Positions 1-10,894 of a DNA stretch of 64,000 nucleotides are shown piece by piece. Under the pieces are notes generated by a model. That model saw only the letters and a program-made list of their open reading frames with translations. It was not told the origin of the DNA and searched no databases. This DNA comes from Spongiactinospora sp. TRM90649 (GTDB lineage: Bacteria > Actinomycetota > Actinomycetes > Streptosporangiales > Streptosporangiaceae): assembly GCF_029382225.1 (NCBI RefSeq), contig NZ_JARLTC010000025.1, forward strand, positions 122,322-186,321, in the 5' to 3' direction. Position 1 is the stretch's first letter. Each line of letters starts with the position of its first letter. Position numbers and translations under genes: made by a program.

Positions 1-1584
1 CCGGGCACCGGAACCGGAGCCGGCCCCGGCCCCGGCACTGGCACTGGCGCCGACTCCGGCGAGCGCCGACCGCAATCGGTCGGGGGCGCCGTCGAAGACT
101 CCGCCCGCCTGGTCGTCGACGCCGCCCTGGCGTACCAGGTCGCGCTCCGGGCGCAGGATGTCGCGCACCACGAGGGCCATCATCAGCACGATCGTCAGGG
201 CGCGGCCCCACACGGCGGTGTAGTAGGTGTCGCCGGTGATGCCCAGGTGCGCGTTGCCCTCCTGGAGACCGACCAGGTACAGCCAGATCGCGAAGAAGTA
301 CCAGACCTCGGCGACCTGCCACAGCGCCAGCGGCTTCCAGTTCGGCCGGGCCAGCACGGCGAACGGCACCAGCCAGAGCACGAACTGCGGCGACCACACC
401 TTGTTGGTCAGCATGAACGCGGCCAGCGCCAGGAAGCAGAGCTGCATCAGCCGGGGCCGGGTCGGCGCGGTCAGCGCCAGCACGGCGATCAGCAGGCACA
501 GCGTCCCGAGCGAGGCGATGCCCAGGAAACTCAGCCGATCGGGATCACCGAGGAGCGGCCAGCCCTTCTGCTGGAAGAAGAACCACAGCGAGCCCCAGTC
601 CGCGCCGCGCTCCTGGCTGAAGACGTAGAACCGCCGCCAGCCGTCGAAGGCGAAGATCATGATGGGCACGTTGACCACGATCCAGGTGACCGCTGCGGCG
701 GCCATGGTCCGCAGGAACGGCGCCCACTGGAAGGTGCGCAGCGCGAGCAGGAACAACGCGCCGACGAACATCAGCGGATAGAACTTGGTGGCGATGGCCA
801 GGCCGAGCAGCACCCCGGCGAGCACCTGCCGCTGACGCGCCCAGGCCAGCATCGCGCCGAGCGACAGCGCCCCGGCGGCGAGGTCCCAGTTGATGTAGGC
901 GGCCAGGACGACACCGGGGGCGATCGCGTACCAGAGCGCGTCCCACCGGCGTCCCGGGCCCGCCAGGCGGGCCATCATCAGCACCCCGGCCACCAGGCAC
1001 GCGGCCATCAGCAGCACGGTCAGGTCGTAGAAGGTCGCGGCCCTTGAGGCCACCTCGGCCAGCAGCGCGGCCGACCGCGAGACGGCGTGCATCACCCAGC
1101 CGAGCACCACCGGGTACTCGACCTGCTTCTCGAAGTCGACGTCGGCGAAGTAGGGGACCTTGCCGTCGGACAGGCCGCGGTCGAAGTAGAGGGGGTAGAT
1201 GTCGGTGTAGCAGAAGTTGGTGAACTGCAGCGTCCCGTTGTTCCAGGCGCCGCCGAACCGGCACGGCCACTTCCACAGATAGGCGAACATCGCGCCGAGC
1301 ACGGCGACCACCGCCAGCGGCATGTACGGCAGCGCCCGGGCGCTCACCCCGGTGACGAACCCCGCCGCCCGGAACCCTTCCCCATCCACCGAAGCGGCGC
1401 GCGCGGGCCTGTCGCCATCCTCATCCGGCGAATCGACGGCCTCATCCGGCGAATCGGTGACCGCCTCCGCAGGGGTGTCTTCTTCCGGCGGACGGGTCTC
1501 GGTATCGGTGGGATTGACCGGGGTCGGTGGGGCGGATGGGGTCTGCTGGGGCTCGTTCCGCTTGGGCTCGTCTTCGGTGGTCAT
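1..1584 (-). CDS. GT87-family polyprenyl-phosphate-dependent mannosyltransferase-like membrane protein (3' end outside window)
   Basis: The frame stays open from an ATG at 1584 to the window edge, so the C-terminus is cut off. The first 80 or so residues are a charged, Pro/Glu/Asp-rich cytoplasmic tail. They are followed by at least eight hydrophobic segments with conserved-looking loops (an FTNFCYTD-type stretch and an ATKFYPLMF stretch), as in GT87/DUF2029 glycosyltransferases that use polyprenyl-phosphate sugars. The visible end is an Ala/Gly/Ser low-complexity tail. The start lies 15 bases after the stop of the penicillin-binding protein gene, so the two are probably co-transcribed. Mycobacterium has the same pair (ponA1 and Rv0051). 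The sugar substrate cannot be told from sequence. Confidence 0.8.
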   Translation of the reverse strand, partial: MTTEDEPKRNEPQQTPSAPPTPVNPTDTETRPPEEDTPAEAVTDSPDEAVDSPDEDGDRPARAASVDGEGFRAAGFVTGVSARALPYMPLAVVAVLGAMFAYLWKWPCRFGGAWNNGTLQFTNFCYTDIYPLYFDRGLSDGKVPYFADVDFEKQVEYPVVLGWVMHAVSRSAALLAEVASRAATFYDLTVLLMAACLVAGVLMMARLAGPGRRWDALWYAIAPGVVLAAYINWDLAAGALSLGAMLAWARQRQVLAGVLLGLAIATKFYPLMFVGALFLLALRTFQWAPFLRTMAAAAVTWIVVNVPIMIFAFDGWRRFYVFSQERGADWGSLWFFFQQKGWPLLGDPDRLSFLGIASLGTLCLLIAVLALTAPTRPRLMQLCFLALAAFMLTNKVWSPQFVLWLVPFAVLARPNWKPLALWQVAEVWYFFAIWLYLVGLQEGNAHLGITGDTYYTAVWGRALTIVLMMALVVRDILRPERDLVRQGGVDDQAGGVFDGAPDRLRSALAGVGASASAGAGAGSGSGAR

Positions 1585-1599
1585 GGGATCGCCGGCCGT

Positions 1600-4500
1600 C
1601 TATCGGTCGTCGCCGGTGCCACGGCCGCTGGGAGCCGTGGTCGGGATCGAGTGGTTGGACGTTGGTCGGCCCTGGCCGCCGTTCCCGCCGTCGTCGCGGC
1701 TGGTGCCCGACTCCTCGGGGGAGTCGGCGTTGGCGTCGCAGAACAGGTCGTTCTCGGCGCAGCCGCTGTCCTCGGGGCCGCCGTTGTCCATCGGCTCGTC
1801 CGGGAACTGGTCGTCGTCGACCGGGGGCCAGCCGTTCTGGTCGTTGGGGTCTTCCGGCTCCTCGGTGTCCTCAGGGTCGGGCGTGGGAGTCGGGGCCGGG
1901 CTGGGAGCCAAGTTCTCCGGCTGTCCGGTGTTGGCCCTGGGCGGGAACTGCTCGATCTTGGCGTCCTTCAGTGCCTCGGCCATGAAGTCGTGCCAGATCT
2001 GGGTCGGGACGCCGCCACCGCCGATGGCACCGGGCAGCGAGCGCTCCGCCATCACGTACTTCTTCTTCTTGTTGAGCGGCTTGCCGGTCTTGGGGTTGTA
2101 CGGCAGTTCCTTGCCGGTCTTGGCGTCGACCGGCACCTCCTGGTACATGCCCACGGCCGTGGAGAGCTGCGGGGTGAACCCGACGAACCAGGCGTCCTTG
2201 GACTCGTTGTTCGTGCCCGTCTTCCCGGCCACCGGACGCGCGCCGAGGTTGGCCGCGCCACCGGTACCGGCCTTGACGACCTGGGTCATCGCGTAGGTCG
2301 CGTCGGCGGCGACGTCGGCGGAGATCACCTCGCGGGCGGTCCGCTGCTCGCGGTACTTGGTGTCGTTCCTGCCGGTGTCGCGGTCGCGCTGGTCCACCCT
2401 GACCACGGTGTGCCAGTCGATGTGCTTGCCCGCGTTGGCGAAGATGCCGTAGCCGTTGGCCTGCTCGACGGCGGTGACGGTCGCGCTGCCGATGGTGGCG
2501 GCGTAGCTGTGGTTCTTGATCGCCCAGTCGACCGAGTTCTCCTTGAGGATGGACGTCGCCTTCTGCCCGACGCCCGCCCCCTTGGCGATGTTGGCGACCG
2601 CGTCGAGGCCGACCTTCTCGCCCATCTGCACGAACACGGTGTTGACCGACTTGGCGGTGGCCGTCACCAGGTTGATGGACCCGAACGAGGCGCCGCCGGA
2701 GTTGCGGATCTCCTTGGTGTTGTCGGCCTGGTAGGGCGACTTGCCGCTGATGTAGCTGCTCAGGCTGTGCCCGTCGGCCAGCCAGGCGGCCAGCACGTAC
2801 GGCTTGAACGCGGAGGCGGCCTGCTTGGTGGCGTCGAAGGCGCGGTTGTTGAAGTCGCCCAGGAAGTTGCGCCCGCTGTAGAAGCCGACGACCTGGCCGT
2901 TCTTCGGGTTCACCGCCGCCAGGCTGGTGTGCACGGTCTTCGAGTAGACGCCGGTCCGCGACTCGACCGCCCGCTTGGCGGCGGCCATCACGGCCGGGTC
3001 GAAGCTGGTGGTGATGGTGTAGCCGCCGGAGGCCAGGTCTTCCTTGGAGATGCCGTACTTGGAGGCCAGCTCACGCTCGACGATGTTGAGCATGTAGCCC
3101 TCCGCGCCCCGGTACTCCTCGGTCACCCGGGGCTTCCTGGGCTTGGGGAACTTCAGCCCCTGGACCTTGGCGGTGTACTCCGGGTTCACCACGGGAAGAC
3201 CCTTGAGCACGTAGTCGAAGCGCTCCATGGTCGGGCCGTACTTGCCCTCCGACTCATACCGGTCGAAGTCGCCGGGGCGCTGGATCCGGCCGGCCAGGTA
3301 GATGCCCTCGGCGAGGGTCAGGTTCTTGGCGCTCTTGCCGAAGAACTCCTGGGCGGCGGCCTGGATGCCGTAGGTGTTGCGGCCGAAGGAGATCGTGTTC
3401 AGGTAGTACTCAAGGATCTTGTCCTTGTCCCACTCGCGGTCGATCTTGACCGCGACGAAGATCTCCTTGACCTTACGCTTGATCGCGACCTCTTTGCTCA
3501 GGCCCTCGAAGTAGTTCCTGGCCATCTGCTGGGTGATCGTCGAACCACCCTGGGTCTGCTGCCCCGTGGCGGTCATCCACACCGAGCGGGCCAGGCTGGG
3601 GATGCTGATGCCGACGTCCTGGCGGAAACTGCGGTTCTCCGCGGAGATCACGGAATCCTGGACGTGCTTGGGGACGTCGGCCAGCTTGATGATGGTCCGC
3701 CTGGTGCCGACCTTGGCGAAGGTCTTGCCGTTGGCGTACTTGAAAATGCTGCCCTGGGCGACCGCGGACTCCTGGTAGTCCTTCTCGGTGGGCAGGCTGG
3801 TGTTGGCGTAGGCGATCGCGATCATGCCGAACACGCCGGCGGCGACGACCGCGCCACCGGCCATGACGATCTTCCAGCTCGGGATGAAGCGCGTCCACTT
3901 CTTCTTGCCGGGCGGCTGCCCGTGACCGCCGGACGATCGTCGGCGGCCGGGGCCGCCTTCGCCTCCGTCTCCGCCACGGCCGCCGCCGCCGCGTCCGCGG
4001 CCACCGGGGCCACCGGGGCCACCGGGGCCACCAGGCCCGCCGGGGCCGCCTCTGCCCGGGCCGCGCGGGCCGTCCGGGCCTTCCGCGCCGACGGACCTGC
4101 TGCGCGTCGTGTGTGAGAGCTGCGTGTCGCCGTCCGCCGGACGGCCGCCAGGCCGACCAGGCCCGCCGGGCATCCCCGGACGCCCGGGACCGCCTGGCCC
4201 ACCCTGACCACGGCCCGTGCGCGAGGACGAGCGCGTGGGCCTGGACGGCGGGCCGCCGTCGTGGTACGACGGCTGCCCCTGACCGCCTTGACCGCCTTGA
4301 CCGCCTTGACCGCCCGGCCCACCCGGGCCGCCTCTGCCGCCGGGACCGCCCTGCGGGCCGCGCGGCGCTCCCGCCGCCGCGGCCATCATCGTCTGGGTGT
4401 CCTCGAACTCGGCCTCCGCCCGGCGCCCGCCTGACGACGGCGGCGGCTCGGGACGGCGGCGCCTTTCGGGAGCCCGATCAGGTGCCCGATCAGGTGCACG

Positions 4501-4671
4501 GTCGCGAGGCGAAGGCTGCGGGGAGACGTTACGGGGTGCGGGTGCGCTGGACGGGGATTCCTGGGGGGCGGGACCGCCCGCCCGGCGCCGTCCTTGGCGA
4601 GCCGACGGCGAGGACGCCCCTCGGGGGGCGGGCCCTCCGGTCGGCTCCGGGCCATAGCTGCTGTAACTCAC
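1600..4671 (-). CDS. ponA: Class A penicillin-binding protein (transglycosylase/transpeptidase)
   Basis: This bifunctional peptidoglycan synthase polymerises lipid II and cross-links stem peptides outside the membrane. Residues 1-265 are a Pro/Gly/Arg-rich cytoplasmic tail with collagen-like GGPGGP runs. A single membrane anchor follows at about 267-289. The GT51 domain shows the SAENRSF motif (catalytic Glu near 346), a GGSTITQQ motif near 376 and the KEI..A.KI.RE stretch. The transpeptidase domain has SAFK (Ser620, Lys623), SVN (675-677) and KTGT (817-820). The last 100 residues are acidic and Pro-rich. The GTG start at 4671 is preceded by GAGGACGC. At 1023 residues it is longer than usual because of both tails. 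It heads an operon with the GT87 gene. Confidence 0.95.
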   Translation of the reverse strand: MSYSSYGPEPTGGPAPRGASSPSARQGRRRAGGPAPQESPSSAPAPRNVSPQPSPRDRAPDRAPDRAPERRRRPEPPPSSGGRRAEAEFEDTQTMMAAAAGAPRGPQGGPGGRGGPGGPGGQGGQGGQGGQGQPSYHDGGPPSRPTRSSSRTGRGQGGPGGPGRPGMPGGPGRPGGRPADGDTQLSHTTRSRSVGAEGPDGPRGPGRGGPGGPGGPGGPGGPGGRGRGGGGRGGDGGEGGPGRRRSSGGHGQPPGKKKWTRFIPSWKIVMAGGAVVAAGVFGMIAIAYANTSLPTEKDYQESAVAQGSIFKYANGKTFAKVGTRRTIIKLADVPKHVQDSVISAENRSFRQDVGISIPSLARSVWMTATGQQTQGGSTITQQMARNYFEGLSKEVAIKRKVKEIFVAVKIDREWDKDKILEYYLNTISFGRNTYGIQAAAQEFFGKSAKNLTLAEGIYLAGRIQRPGDFDRYESEGKYGPTMERFDYVLKGLPVVNPEYTAKVQGLKFPKPRKPRVTEEYRGAEGYMLNIVERELASKYGISKEDLASGGYTITTSFDPAVMAAAKRAVESRTGVYSKTVHTSLAAVNPKNGQVVGFYSGRNFLGDFNNRAFDATKQAASAFKPYVLAAWLADGHSLSSYISGKSPYQADNTKEIRNSGGASFGSINLVTATAKSVNTVFVQMGEKVGLDAVANIAKGAGVGQKATSILKENSVDWAIKNHSYAATIGSATVTAVEQANGYGIFANAGKHIDWHTVVRVDQRDRDTGRNDTKYREQRTAREVISADVAADATYAMTQVVKAGTGGAANLGARPVAGKTGTNNESKDAWFVGFTPQLSTAVGMYQEVPVDAKTGKELPYNPKTGKPLNKKKKYVMAERSLPGAIGGGGVPTQIWHDFMAEALKDAKIEQFPPRANTGQPENLAPSPAPTPTPDPEDTEEPEDPNDQNGWPPVDDDQFPDEPMDNGGPEDSGCAENDLFCDANADSPEESGTSRDDGGNGGQGRPTSNHSIPTTAPSGRGTGDDR

Positions 4672-4755
4672 GCGCGTCCTCGTTCAGTCATCGGCGATGT
4701 GGGTGTGGGCGACGGCCAGCGGCAGGCGGTGAGGCGTCACCCGGCATTATCGTCT

Positions 4756-5136
4756 TCAGGACTCCGTCGGGGGGTCTCCGTTTCCGAGGACGAACGAGAC
4801 CGCCAGATGATTCCAAGAACAACCTTGGCAGACCTCTACCACGTACACCCGGAATTCGCGGTATTCGTGGGCCATCTCGGCAAGGTCTGACTTCGTCTTT
4901 ACCCGGCCTACGGATTGACCTAGCTCGTCTCCATATACGTACGTCACGTGCGTCACGTTCAGTCGCTCGCACACCGGGCACAGGCGATCGGTCGCCTCTC
5001 CGTGGAACCGTGCGGCGCGGAGGAGATAGGGATGTGCGTCACACACGTCGTCGAAGGACGATCGGCCCGTGCGTAACGAGCGCACCGTCGCCCGCTTCGC
5101 AAGGCCGTAGTCCACGACCGCTCGTTGTGACCACAT
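4756..5136 (-). CDS. DUF5318 family protein
   Basis: A 126-residue soluble protein with two CxxC pairs (CPVCERL near residue 53 and CQGC near 103), which suggests a structural zinc site. It matches the small actinobacterial family named DUF5318 (Rv0049 in M. tuberculosis), which sits at the same place between ponA and padR. The function is unknown. The ATG at 5136 has no ribosome binding site, but a TAGTCT -10-like hexamer lies at 5142-5147 (minus strand), so the mRNA is probably leaderless. It is divergent from the padR gene. Confidence 0.8.
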   Translation of the reverse strand: MWSQRAVVDYGLAKRATVRSLRTGRSSFDDVCDAHPYLLRAARFHGEATDRLCPVCERLNVTHVTYVYGDELGQSVGRVKTKSDLAEMAHEYREFRVYVVEVCQGCSWNHLAVSFVLGNGDPPTES

Positions 5137-5207
5137 GTGGGCAGACTACGGCTTTTTACCGATTGCTCCCAACCTCTTGGGGCATTCGTGAAAGTCGGCC
5201 CTGGTCG

Positions 5208-5236
5208 TTGCGGGGTATGCCACGGCGACGTATCCT
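5208..5236 (+). promoter_or_regulatory. Sigma70-type promoter of padR-ino1
   Basis: TTGCGG at 5208-5213 and TATCCT at 5231-5236 are separated by 17 bases. The expected transcription start falls at about 5242, inside the inverted repeat described next. It faces the PadR gene. Confidence 0.6.
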
Positions 5237-5240
5237 GCAG

Positions 5241-5259
5241 ATGTATCGGTGCGATACAT
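5241..5259. promoter_or_regulatory. PadR operator (perfect inverted repeat)
   Basis: ATGTATCG-GTG-CGATACAT is a perfect 8-bp inverted repeat with a 3-base spacer. It contains the ATGT...ACAT ends typical of PadR binding sites. It overlaps the predicted transcription start of the adjacent padR gene, so autorepression of padR-ino1 is likely (inference). Confidence 0.7.
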
Positions 5260-5283
5260 CGACGCGAAAGGGGGTCGGTTCCA

Positions 5284-5982
5284 GTGGTCGGAGGCAGAAG
5301 CAACGTGCTGGAGCTGGCCGTCCTCGGGTCGTTGCACGAGACCCCGCTACACGGCTATGAGCTGCGCAAACGGCTCAACACGCTACTCGGCATGTTCCGT
5401 GCCTTCTCCTACGGCTCGCTCTACCCCTGCCTGCGCTCGTTGCTCAACGACGGGCTCATCGCGGAGGAGGAACCGGCCCAGGCCGAGGCCGTCGCACCAC
5501 TCGCGGGGCGTCGATCGAAGATCGTTTACAAGCTGACGGCGGAGGGCAAGGAGCGGCTCCAGGAGCTGCTGACCCAGTCCGGCCCGTCGTCTTGGGAGGA
5601 CGAGAGCTTCGGAGTCCACTTCGCGTTCTTCCGGCACATCGAGGCGGAGGTACGCCTTCGCATCCTCGAAGGCCGCCGCAGCCGTCTGGAGGAGCGGTTG
5701 GAGGGCGTGCGCACCGCGCTCGCCCGCACCCGGGAGCGGCTCGACGCCTACACGCTTGAGCTTCAGCGGCACGGCCTGGAATCCGTCGAGCGCGAGGTGC
5801 GCTGGCTCAACGAGCTGATCGCCACCGAGCGGCGCGGCGGGCCTGACGGCACCGGGCCGCCGCATTCCACGGGGCGAACGGGCCGGCCGGAAAGACACGA
5901 AGGCACGGACGTTCCGGACGTGAACACGGGGACAGACGCAGAGGACGGCCCGAGCAGGGCTGCGAATACAGATCATGAGTAA
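5284..5982 (+). CDS. PadR family transcriptional regulator
   Basis: A 232-residue regulator with an N-terminal winged helix. The HGYELRKRL, SYGSLYPCLRSL and YKLTAEGKERL blocks are diagnostic for PadR. A C-terminal helical dimerisation region follows, with a polar tail of about 40 residues. I chose the GTG at 5284 because AAAGGGGG lies 9 bases upstream; the longer frame runs through the operator and promoter. The stop is 13 bases before inositol-phosphate synthase, so it probably co-regulates that gene. The same pair (Rv0047c-ino1) occurs in Mycobacterium. The effector is unknown. Confidence 0.9.
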   Translation: MVGGRSNVLELAVLGSLHETPLHGYELRKRLNTLLGMFRAFSYGSLYPCLRSLLNDGLIAEEEPAQAEAVAPLAGRRSKIVYKLTAEGKERLQELLTQSGPSSWEDESFGVHFAFFRHIEAEVRLRILEGRRSRLEERLEGVRTALARTRERLDAYTLELQRHGLESVEREVRWLNELIATERRGGPDGTGPPHSTGRTGRPERHEGTDVPDVNTGTDAEDGPSRAANTDHE

Positions 5983-5995
5983 GGGAGCGAGTGCC

Positions 5996-7075
5996 ATGGG
6001 TTCGGTGCGCGTAGCGATTGTCGGAGTCGGCAACTGCGCGGCGTCGCTGGTGCAGGGCGTGCATTACTACAAGGACGCCGACCCGGCCACGCGAGTGCCG
6101 GGCCTGATGCACGTGCGCTTCGGCGACTACCACGTCGGCGACGTCGAATTCGTCGCCGCCTTCGACGTCGACGCGAAGAAGGTCGGCCGCGATCTCTCCG
6201 AGGCGATCGTCGCCAGCGAGAACAACACCGTGAAGATCTGCGACGTGCCGCCCATGGGCGTCACCGTGCAGCGCGGCCCGACCCACGACGGCCTCGGCGA
6301 GTTCTACCGCGAGATCATCGAGGAGTCCGACGAGCCGCCGGTAGACGTGGCGCAGGTGCTCCGTGACACCGGGGCCGACGTGCTGGTGTCCTACCTGCCG
6401 GTGGGTTCCGAGGAGGCCGACCGCTTCTACGCGCAGTGCGCGATCGACGCCCGGGTGGCGTTCGTCAACGCGCTGCCGGTGTTCATCGCCTCCGACCCCG
6501 AGTGGGCCGCCAAGTTCACCGAGGCGGGCGTGCCGATCATCGGTGACGACATCAAGTCCCAGGTCGGCGCGACGATCACCCACCGGGTGATGGCCAAGCT
6601 GTTCGAAGACCGCGGGGTCGAGCTGCTGCGCACCTACCAGCTCAACTTCGGCGGCAACATGGACTTCATGAACATGCTGGAGCGCAGCCGCCTCCAGTCC
6701 AAGAAGATCTCCAAGACCCGCTCGGTCACCTCGCAGATCCCGCGTGAGATGGGCAAGGGCGACGTCCACATCGGCCCGTCCGACCACGTGCCGTGGCTCG
6801 ACGACCGCAAGTGGGCCTACGTGCGCCTGGAGGGCAGGTCGTTCGGCGACACGCCGCTCAACCTGGAGTACAAGCTGGAGGTCTGGGACTCCCCGAACTC
6901 CGCGGGCATCATCATCGACGCGATCCGGGCGGCCAAGATCGGCCTCGACCGGGGCATCGGCGGCCCGCTGCTGTCGCCCGCGTCCTATTTCATGAAGTCG
7001 CCGCCGGAGCAGTACTCCGACGACGTCGCCCGCGAGGCGGTGGAGAAGTTCATCCGGGGCGAGGTCGAGCGCTGA
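5996..7075 (+). CDS. ino1: Inositol-3-phosphate synthase
   Basis: Converts glucose 6-phosphate to 1D-myo-inositol 3-phosphate (NAD-dependent), the entry to phosphatidylinositol and mycothiol synthesis in actinomycetes. The 359-residue sequence begins with a Rossmann motif (AIVGVGNCAASLVQG). It carries the family blocks GDDIKSQVGAT, TYQLNFGGNMDFMNM and SPNSAGIIIDAIRAAKIG. The ATG at 5996 has AAGGGAG 8 bases upstream; an upstream in-frame ATG at 5975 overlaps the end of padR and is less likely. It is the second gene of the padR operon and is followed by a strong terminator. Confidence 0.95.
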   Translation: MGSVRVAIVGVGNCAASLVQGVHYYKDADPATRVPGLMHVRFGDYHVGDVEFVAAFDVDAKKVGRDLSEAIVASENNTVKICDVPPMGVTVQRGPTHDGLGEFYREIIEESDEPPVDVAQVLRDTGADVLVSYLPVGSEEADRFYAQCAIDARVAFVNALPVFIASDPEWAAKFTEAGVPIIGDDIKSQVGATITHRVMAKLFEDRGVELLRTYQLNFGGNMDFMNMLERSRLQSKKISKTRSVTSQIPREMGKGDVHIGPSDHVPWLDDRKWAYVRLEGRSFGDTPLNLEYKLEVWDSPNSAGIIIDAIRAAKIGLDRGIGGPLLSPASYFMKSPPEQYSDDVAREAVEKFIRGEVER

Positions 7076-7099
7076 GGCACTCGGCGACACGGCGCCGAT

Positions 7100-7129
7100 G
7101 AAAGCCCCCGCCCGGCGGCGGGGGCTTTC
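7100..7129. terminator. Hairpin terminator after ino1
   Basis: A perfect 13-bp stem (GAAAGCCCCCGCC with its complement) with a 4-base loop. The arms end in AAA/TTT, so it can serve both ino1 and the convergent idi gene. Confidence 0.8.
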
Positions 7130-7172
7130 ACGCGTCAGGGCCGGTCAGGGCCGCTAAGGCGCTGAAGACCGG

Positions 7173-7754
7173 TCAGGGCCGGGCCGCCGGCGGGAGGGCG
7201 GCGGGGTCGGCCGGTGCCCAGGCGAGCGGATCGTCGCCCAGTTCCAGCAGCAGCGGGACCTGCTCCCGGCACCAGGGCGAGATCGGCAGGCGGCCGGACA
7301 CCACTCCCTCGGCGAACTCGTGCCAGGGCATCCACTCGACCTCGCCGACCTCGTCCGGGTTGGGGACGGCGTCGGCGGCCACGACGACCCGGTAGACCGG
7401 GCACAGCTCGTGCTCGACGATGCCGTTCTCCATGACCGCCCGGTAGGAGAAGGCGGGGAGCATCAGGTCCACGCGCTCGACGTCGAGGCCGAGTTCATAG
7501 GAGAGGCGACGGGTGACCGCCCCGTCGAGCGGCTCGCCGGGCAGCGGGTGACCACAGCAGCTGTTCGTCCATGCGTCGGGCCAGGTGAGCTTGTGCGCGG
7601 CCCTCCGGGAGAGCAGTACACGCCCCGCGGAGTCGAAGACGTAGCTCGAAAAGGCCAGGTGCAGGGGCGTGTCGGTGCCGTGTATCGATGCTTTTGGTGC
7701 GATACCGGTTGCGTTGCCCTCGCGATCCACCAGCACGACGAGTTCGTCAGTCAT
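7173..7754 (-). CDS. idi: Isopentenyl-diphosphate delta-isomerase type 1
   Basis: Interconverts IPP and DMAPP for isoprenoid synthesis. This Nudix-fold protein of 193 residues shows the active-site Cys motif TNSCCGHP near residue 65 and the ENGIVEHEL motif carrying the catalytic Glu. The SYELG stretch replaces part of a canonical Nudix box, as is normal for Idi. The start could be the GTG at 7757 or the ATG at 7754; I prefer the ATG. Monocistronic and convergent with ino1. Confidence 0.93.
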   Translation of the reverse strand: MTDELVVLVDREGNATGIAPKASIHGTDTPLHLAFSSYVFDSAGRVLLSRRAAHKLTWPDAWTNSCCGHPLPGEPLDGAVTRRLSYELGLDVERVDLMLPAFSYRAVMENGIVEHELCPVYRVVVAADAVPNPDEVGEVEWMPWHEFAEGVVSGRLPISPWCREQVPLLLELGDDPLAWAPADPAALPPAARP

Positions 7755-7957
7755 CACCCGTTTGAGGGTACGTGATCATGATGCGTAACATGACACCAAT
7801 CCCACACTTCGAAGCAGACACCAGGGGTGAAATCTCCCCTATCTTGGGGTTTGCCGGTAAAGTCCCCCAGCTCCGGGCCCTTCCCATCAAGGCCCTTCCC
7901 CTGCGGGACTACGGGATCTCCCTGATGTCCGGGCGCTACCGGGCACCGTAGGCTGGC

Positions 7958-9265
7958 GTGGTGTCGTTCGCCTCCGATCTGCGGGCCGTCCTTCGGGAAC
8001 GGGACTTCAGGCGACTCTTCGCCACCCGCCTGGTGTCGCAGTTCTCCGACGGGATCTTCCAGTTCGGAGTCACCGGCTACGCCTTCTTCAACCCTGAGAC
8101 GCAGACCAACGCCCTGCAGATCGCCGTCGGGCTGGCCGTCCTGCTGCTCCCCTACTCCGTGCTCGGGCCGTTCGCCGGGGTCTTCATCGACCGCTGGTCC
8201 CGGCGGCAGATCCTGGTCATCGGGCCGGTCATCAAGTGCGCGCTGCTGCTGCTGGCCGCCGGGCTCGTGGCCACCAGCGCGCCCGACGCCTGGTTCTACG
8301 TGGTCGCGCTCGGCGCCCTGGGCGTCAACCGGTTCTTCCTGGCCGCGCTCGGGGCGTCACTCCCCCACGTGGTGACCAAGGACAACCTGATGGTGGCCAA
8401 CGCCGTCACGCCGACCTCGGGCACGGTCATCACCTTCGTCGGCGCCGGCGCCGGATACCTGCTGCGCCTGGTCTTCGGCTCCGGCCACGGCGGCACCGCG
8501 CTGCTGCTGGTGACCTCCGGGATCGTCTTCGCCTTCTCCGCGACGATCGCCCTGAGCATGGCCCGCGACCTGCTCGGCCCGGCCTACGACCCCGAGCGCC
8601 CGCAGACCCGCGAGGCCCTGCGCAACGTCGTCCGCGGCCTGGTGGACGGCCTGCGCCACGTCGCGCACCACCGCGCCGCCGCCGCCGCGCTCGGCGCCAT
8701 GGCCACCCACCGGTTCATGTACGGCATGTGCACCGCCCTGTTGCTCATGCTCTACCGGTACCACTTCACCCTCGACGACCCCGACCGCGCCCTGGCGGGC
8801 GTCACCCTGGTGCTCGGCACCTCCGGGCTCGGCTACTTCGCCGCCGCCCTGGTCACCCCGTGGGCCACCGCGCGCTTCGGCATCACCAACTGGGTGCCGA
8901 TCATGCTGGCCGCCGCGGGCGTGATCGGCTTCGCGCTGGTAGCCCCCTTCCAGGAGTGGGGCATGCCGGTCGCCGGGTTCGTACTCGGCCTCGCCGGGCA
9001 AAGCGTGAAGATCTGCGCCGACACCACCGTCCAGCGCGACATCGCCGACGCCTACCTGGGCCGGGTCTTCTCGCTCTACGACATGCTGTTCAACGGCATG
9101 TACGTGCTCGCCGCCGCGTTCGCCGCGATGCTGCTCCCGCCCGACGGCAGGTCACTGCTCGTGGTCACCGTCATCGCCGTCGGTTACCTGCTCGGCGCGC
9201 TGGTCTACCGGCTGGTCACGCCCACCGACGACCAGCCGCGCCGGCAGGTGCCCGAACGGGTCTGA
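7958..9265 (+). CDS. MFS transporter
   Basis: A 435-residue membrane protein with about twelve hydrophobic helices. The loop-2 motif GVFIDRWSRRQIL (G-x-x-x-D-R-x-x-R-R) is typical of major facilitator drug/metabolite exporters. The GTG at 7958 sits directly after a TAGGCT -10-like hexamer (7949-7954), so the transcript may be leaderless. No substrate can be assigned. It is convergent with the CCA-adding enzyme gene, with only 52 bases between the ends. Confidence 0.85.
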   Translation: MVSFASDLRAVLRERDFRRLFATRLVSQFSDGIFQFGVTGYAFFNPETQTNALQIAVGLAVLLLPYSVLGPFAGVFIDRWSRRQILVIGPVIKCALLLLAAGLVATSAPDAWFYVVALGALGVNRFFLAALGASLPHVVTKDNLMVANAVTPTSGTVITFVGAGAGYLLRLVFGSGHGGTALLLVTSGIVFAFSATIALSMARDLLGPAYDPERPQTREALRNVVRGLVDGLRHVAHHRAAAAALGAMATHRFMYGMCTALLLMLYRYHFTLDDPDRALAGVTLVLGTSGLGYFAAALVTPWATARFGITNWVPIMLAAAGVIGFALVAPFQEWGMPVAGFVLGLAGQSVKICADTTVQRDIADAYLGRVFSLYDMLFNGMYVLAAAFAAMLLPPDGRSLLVVTVIAVGYLLGALVYRLVTPTDDQPRRQVPERV

Positions 9266-9317
9266 GCACCGGCCGTCGCGTCAAGAAGTCTCAGGCGGTT
9301 CAGGAGTCTCGGCCGGT

Positions 9318-10751
<1,434 letters not shown>

Positions 10752-10894
10752 GCTGGGTAGGTCCTTCGGTTACGGAGGATGTTCCCCCGGGCCAGTTCCG
10801 GTGTAACCCGCGGGAGATACACCGTCAGCGATCACCTGGTCACGGTCGCTCGGGGGACCGTAGGGGGTCGTGCGACGAGGCAAGGAGCGCATAG

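Noticed and set aside
1087..4116. A 1009-residue open frame on the plus strand
   Set aside because: It is antisense to the penicillin-binding protein gene, which has full catalytic motifs; the plus-strand translation has the Val/Gly/Arg-rich look of a GC-rich shadow frame.
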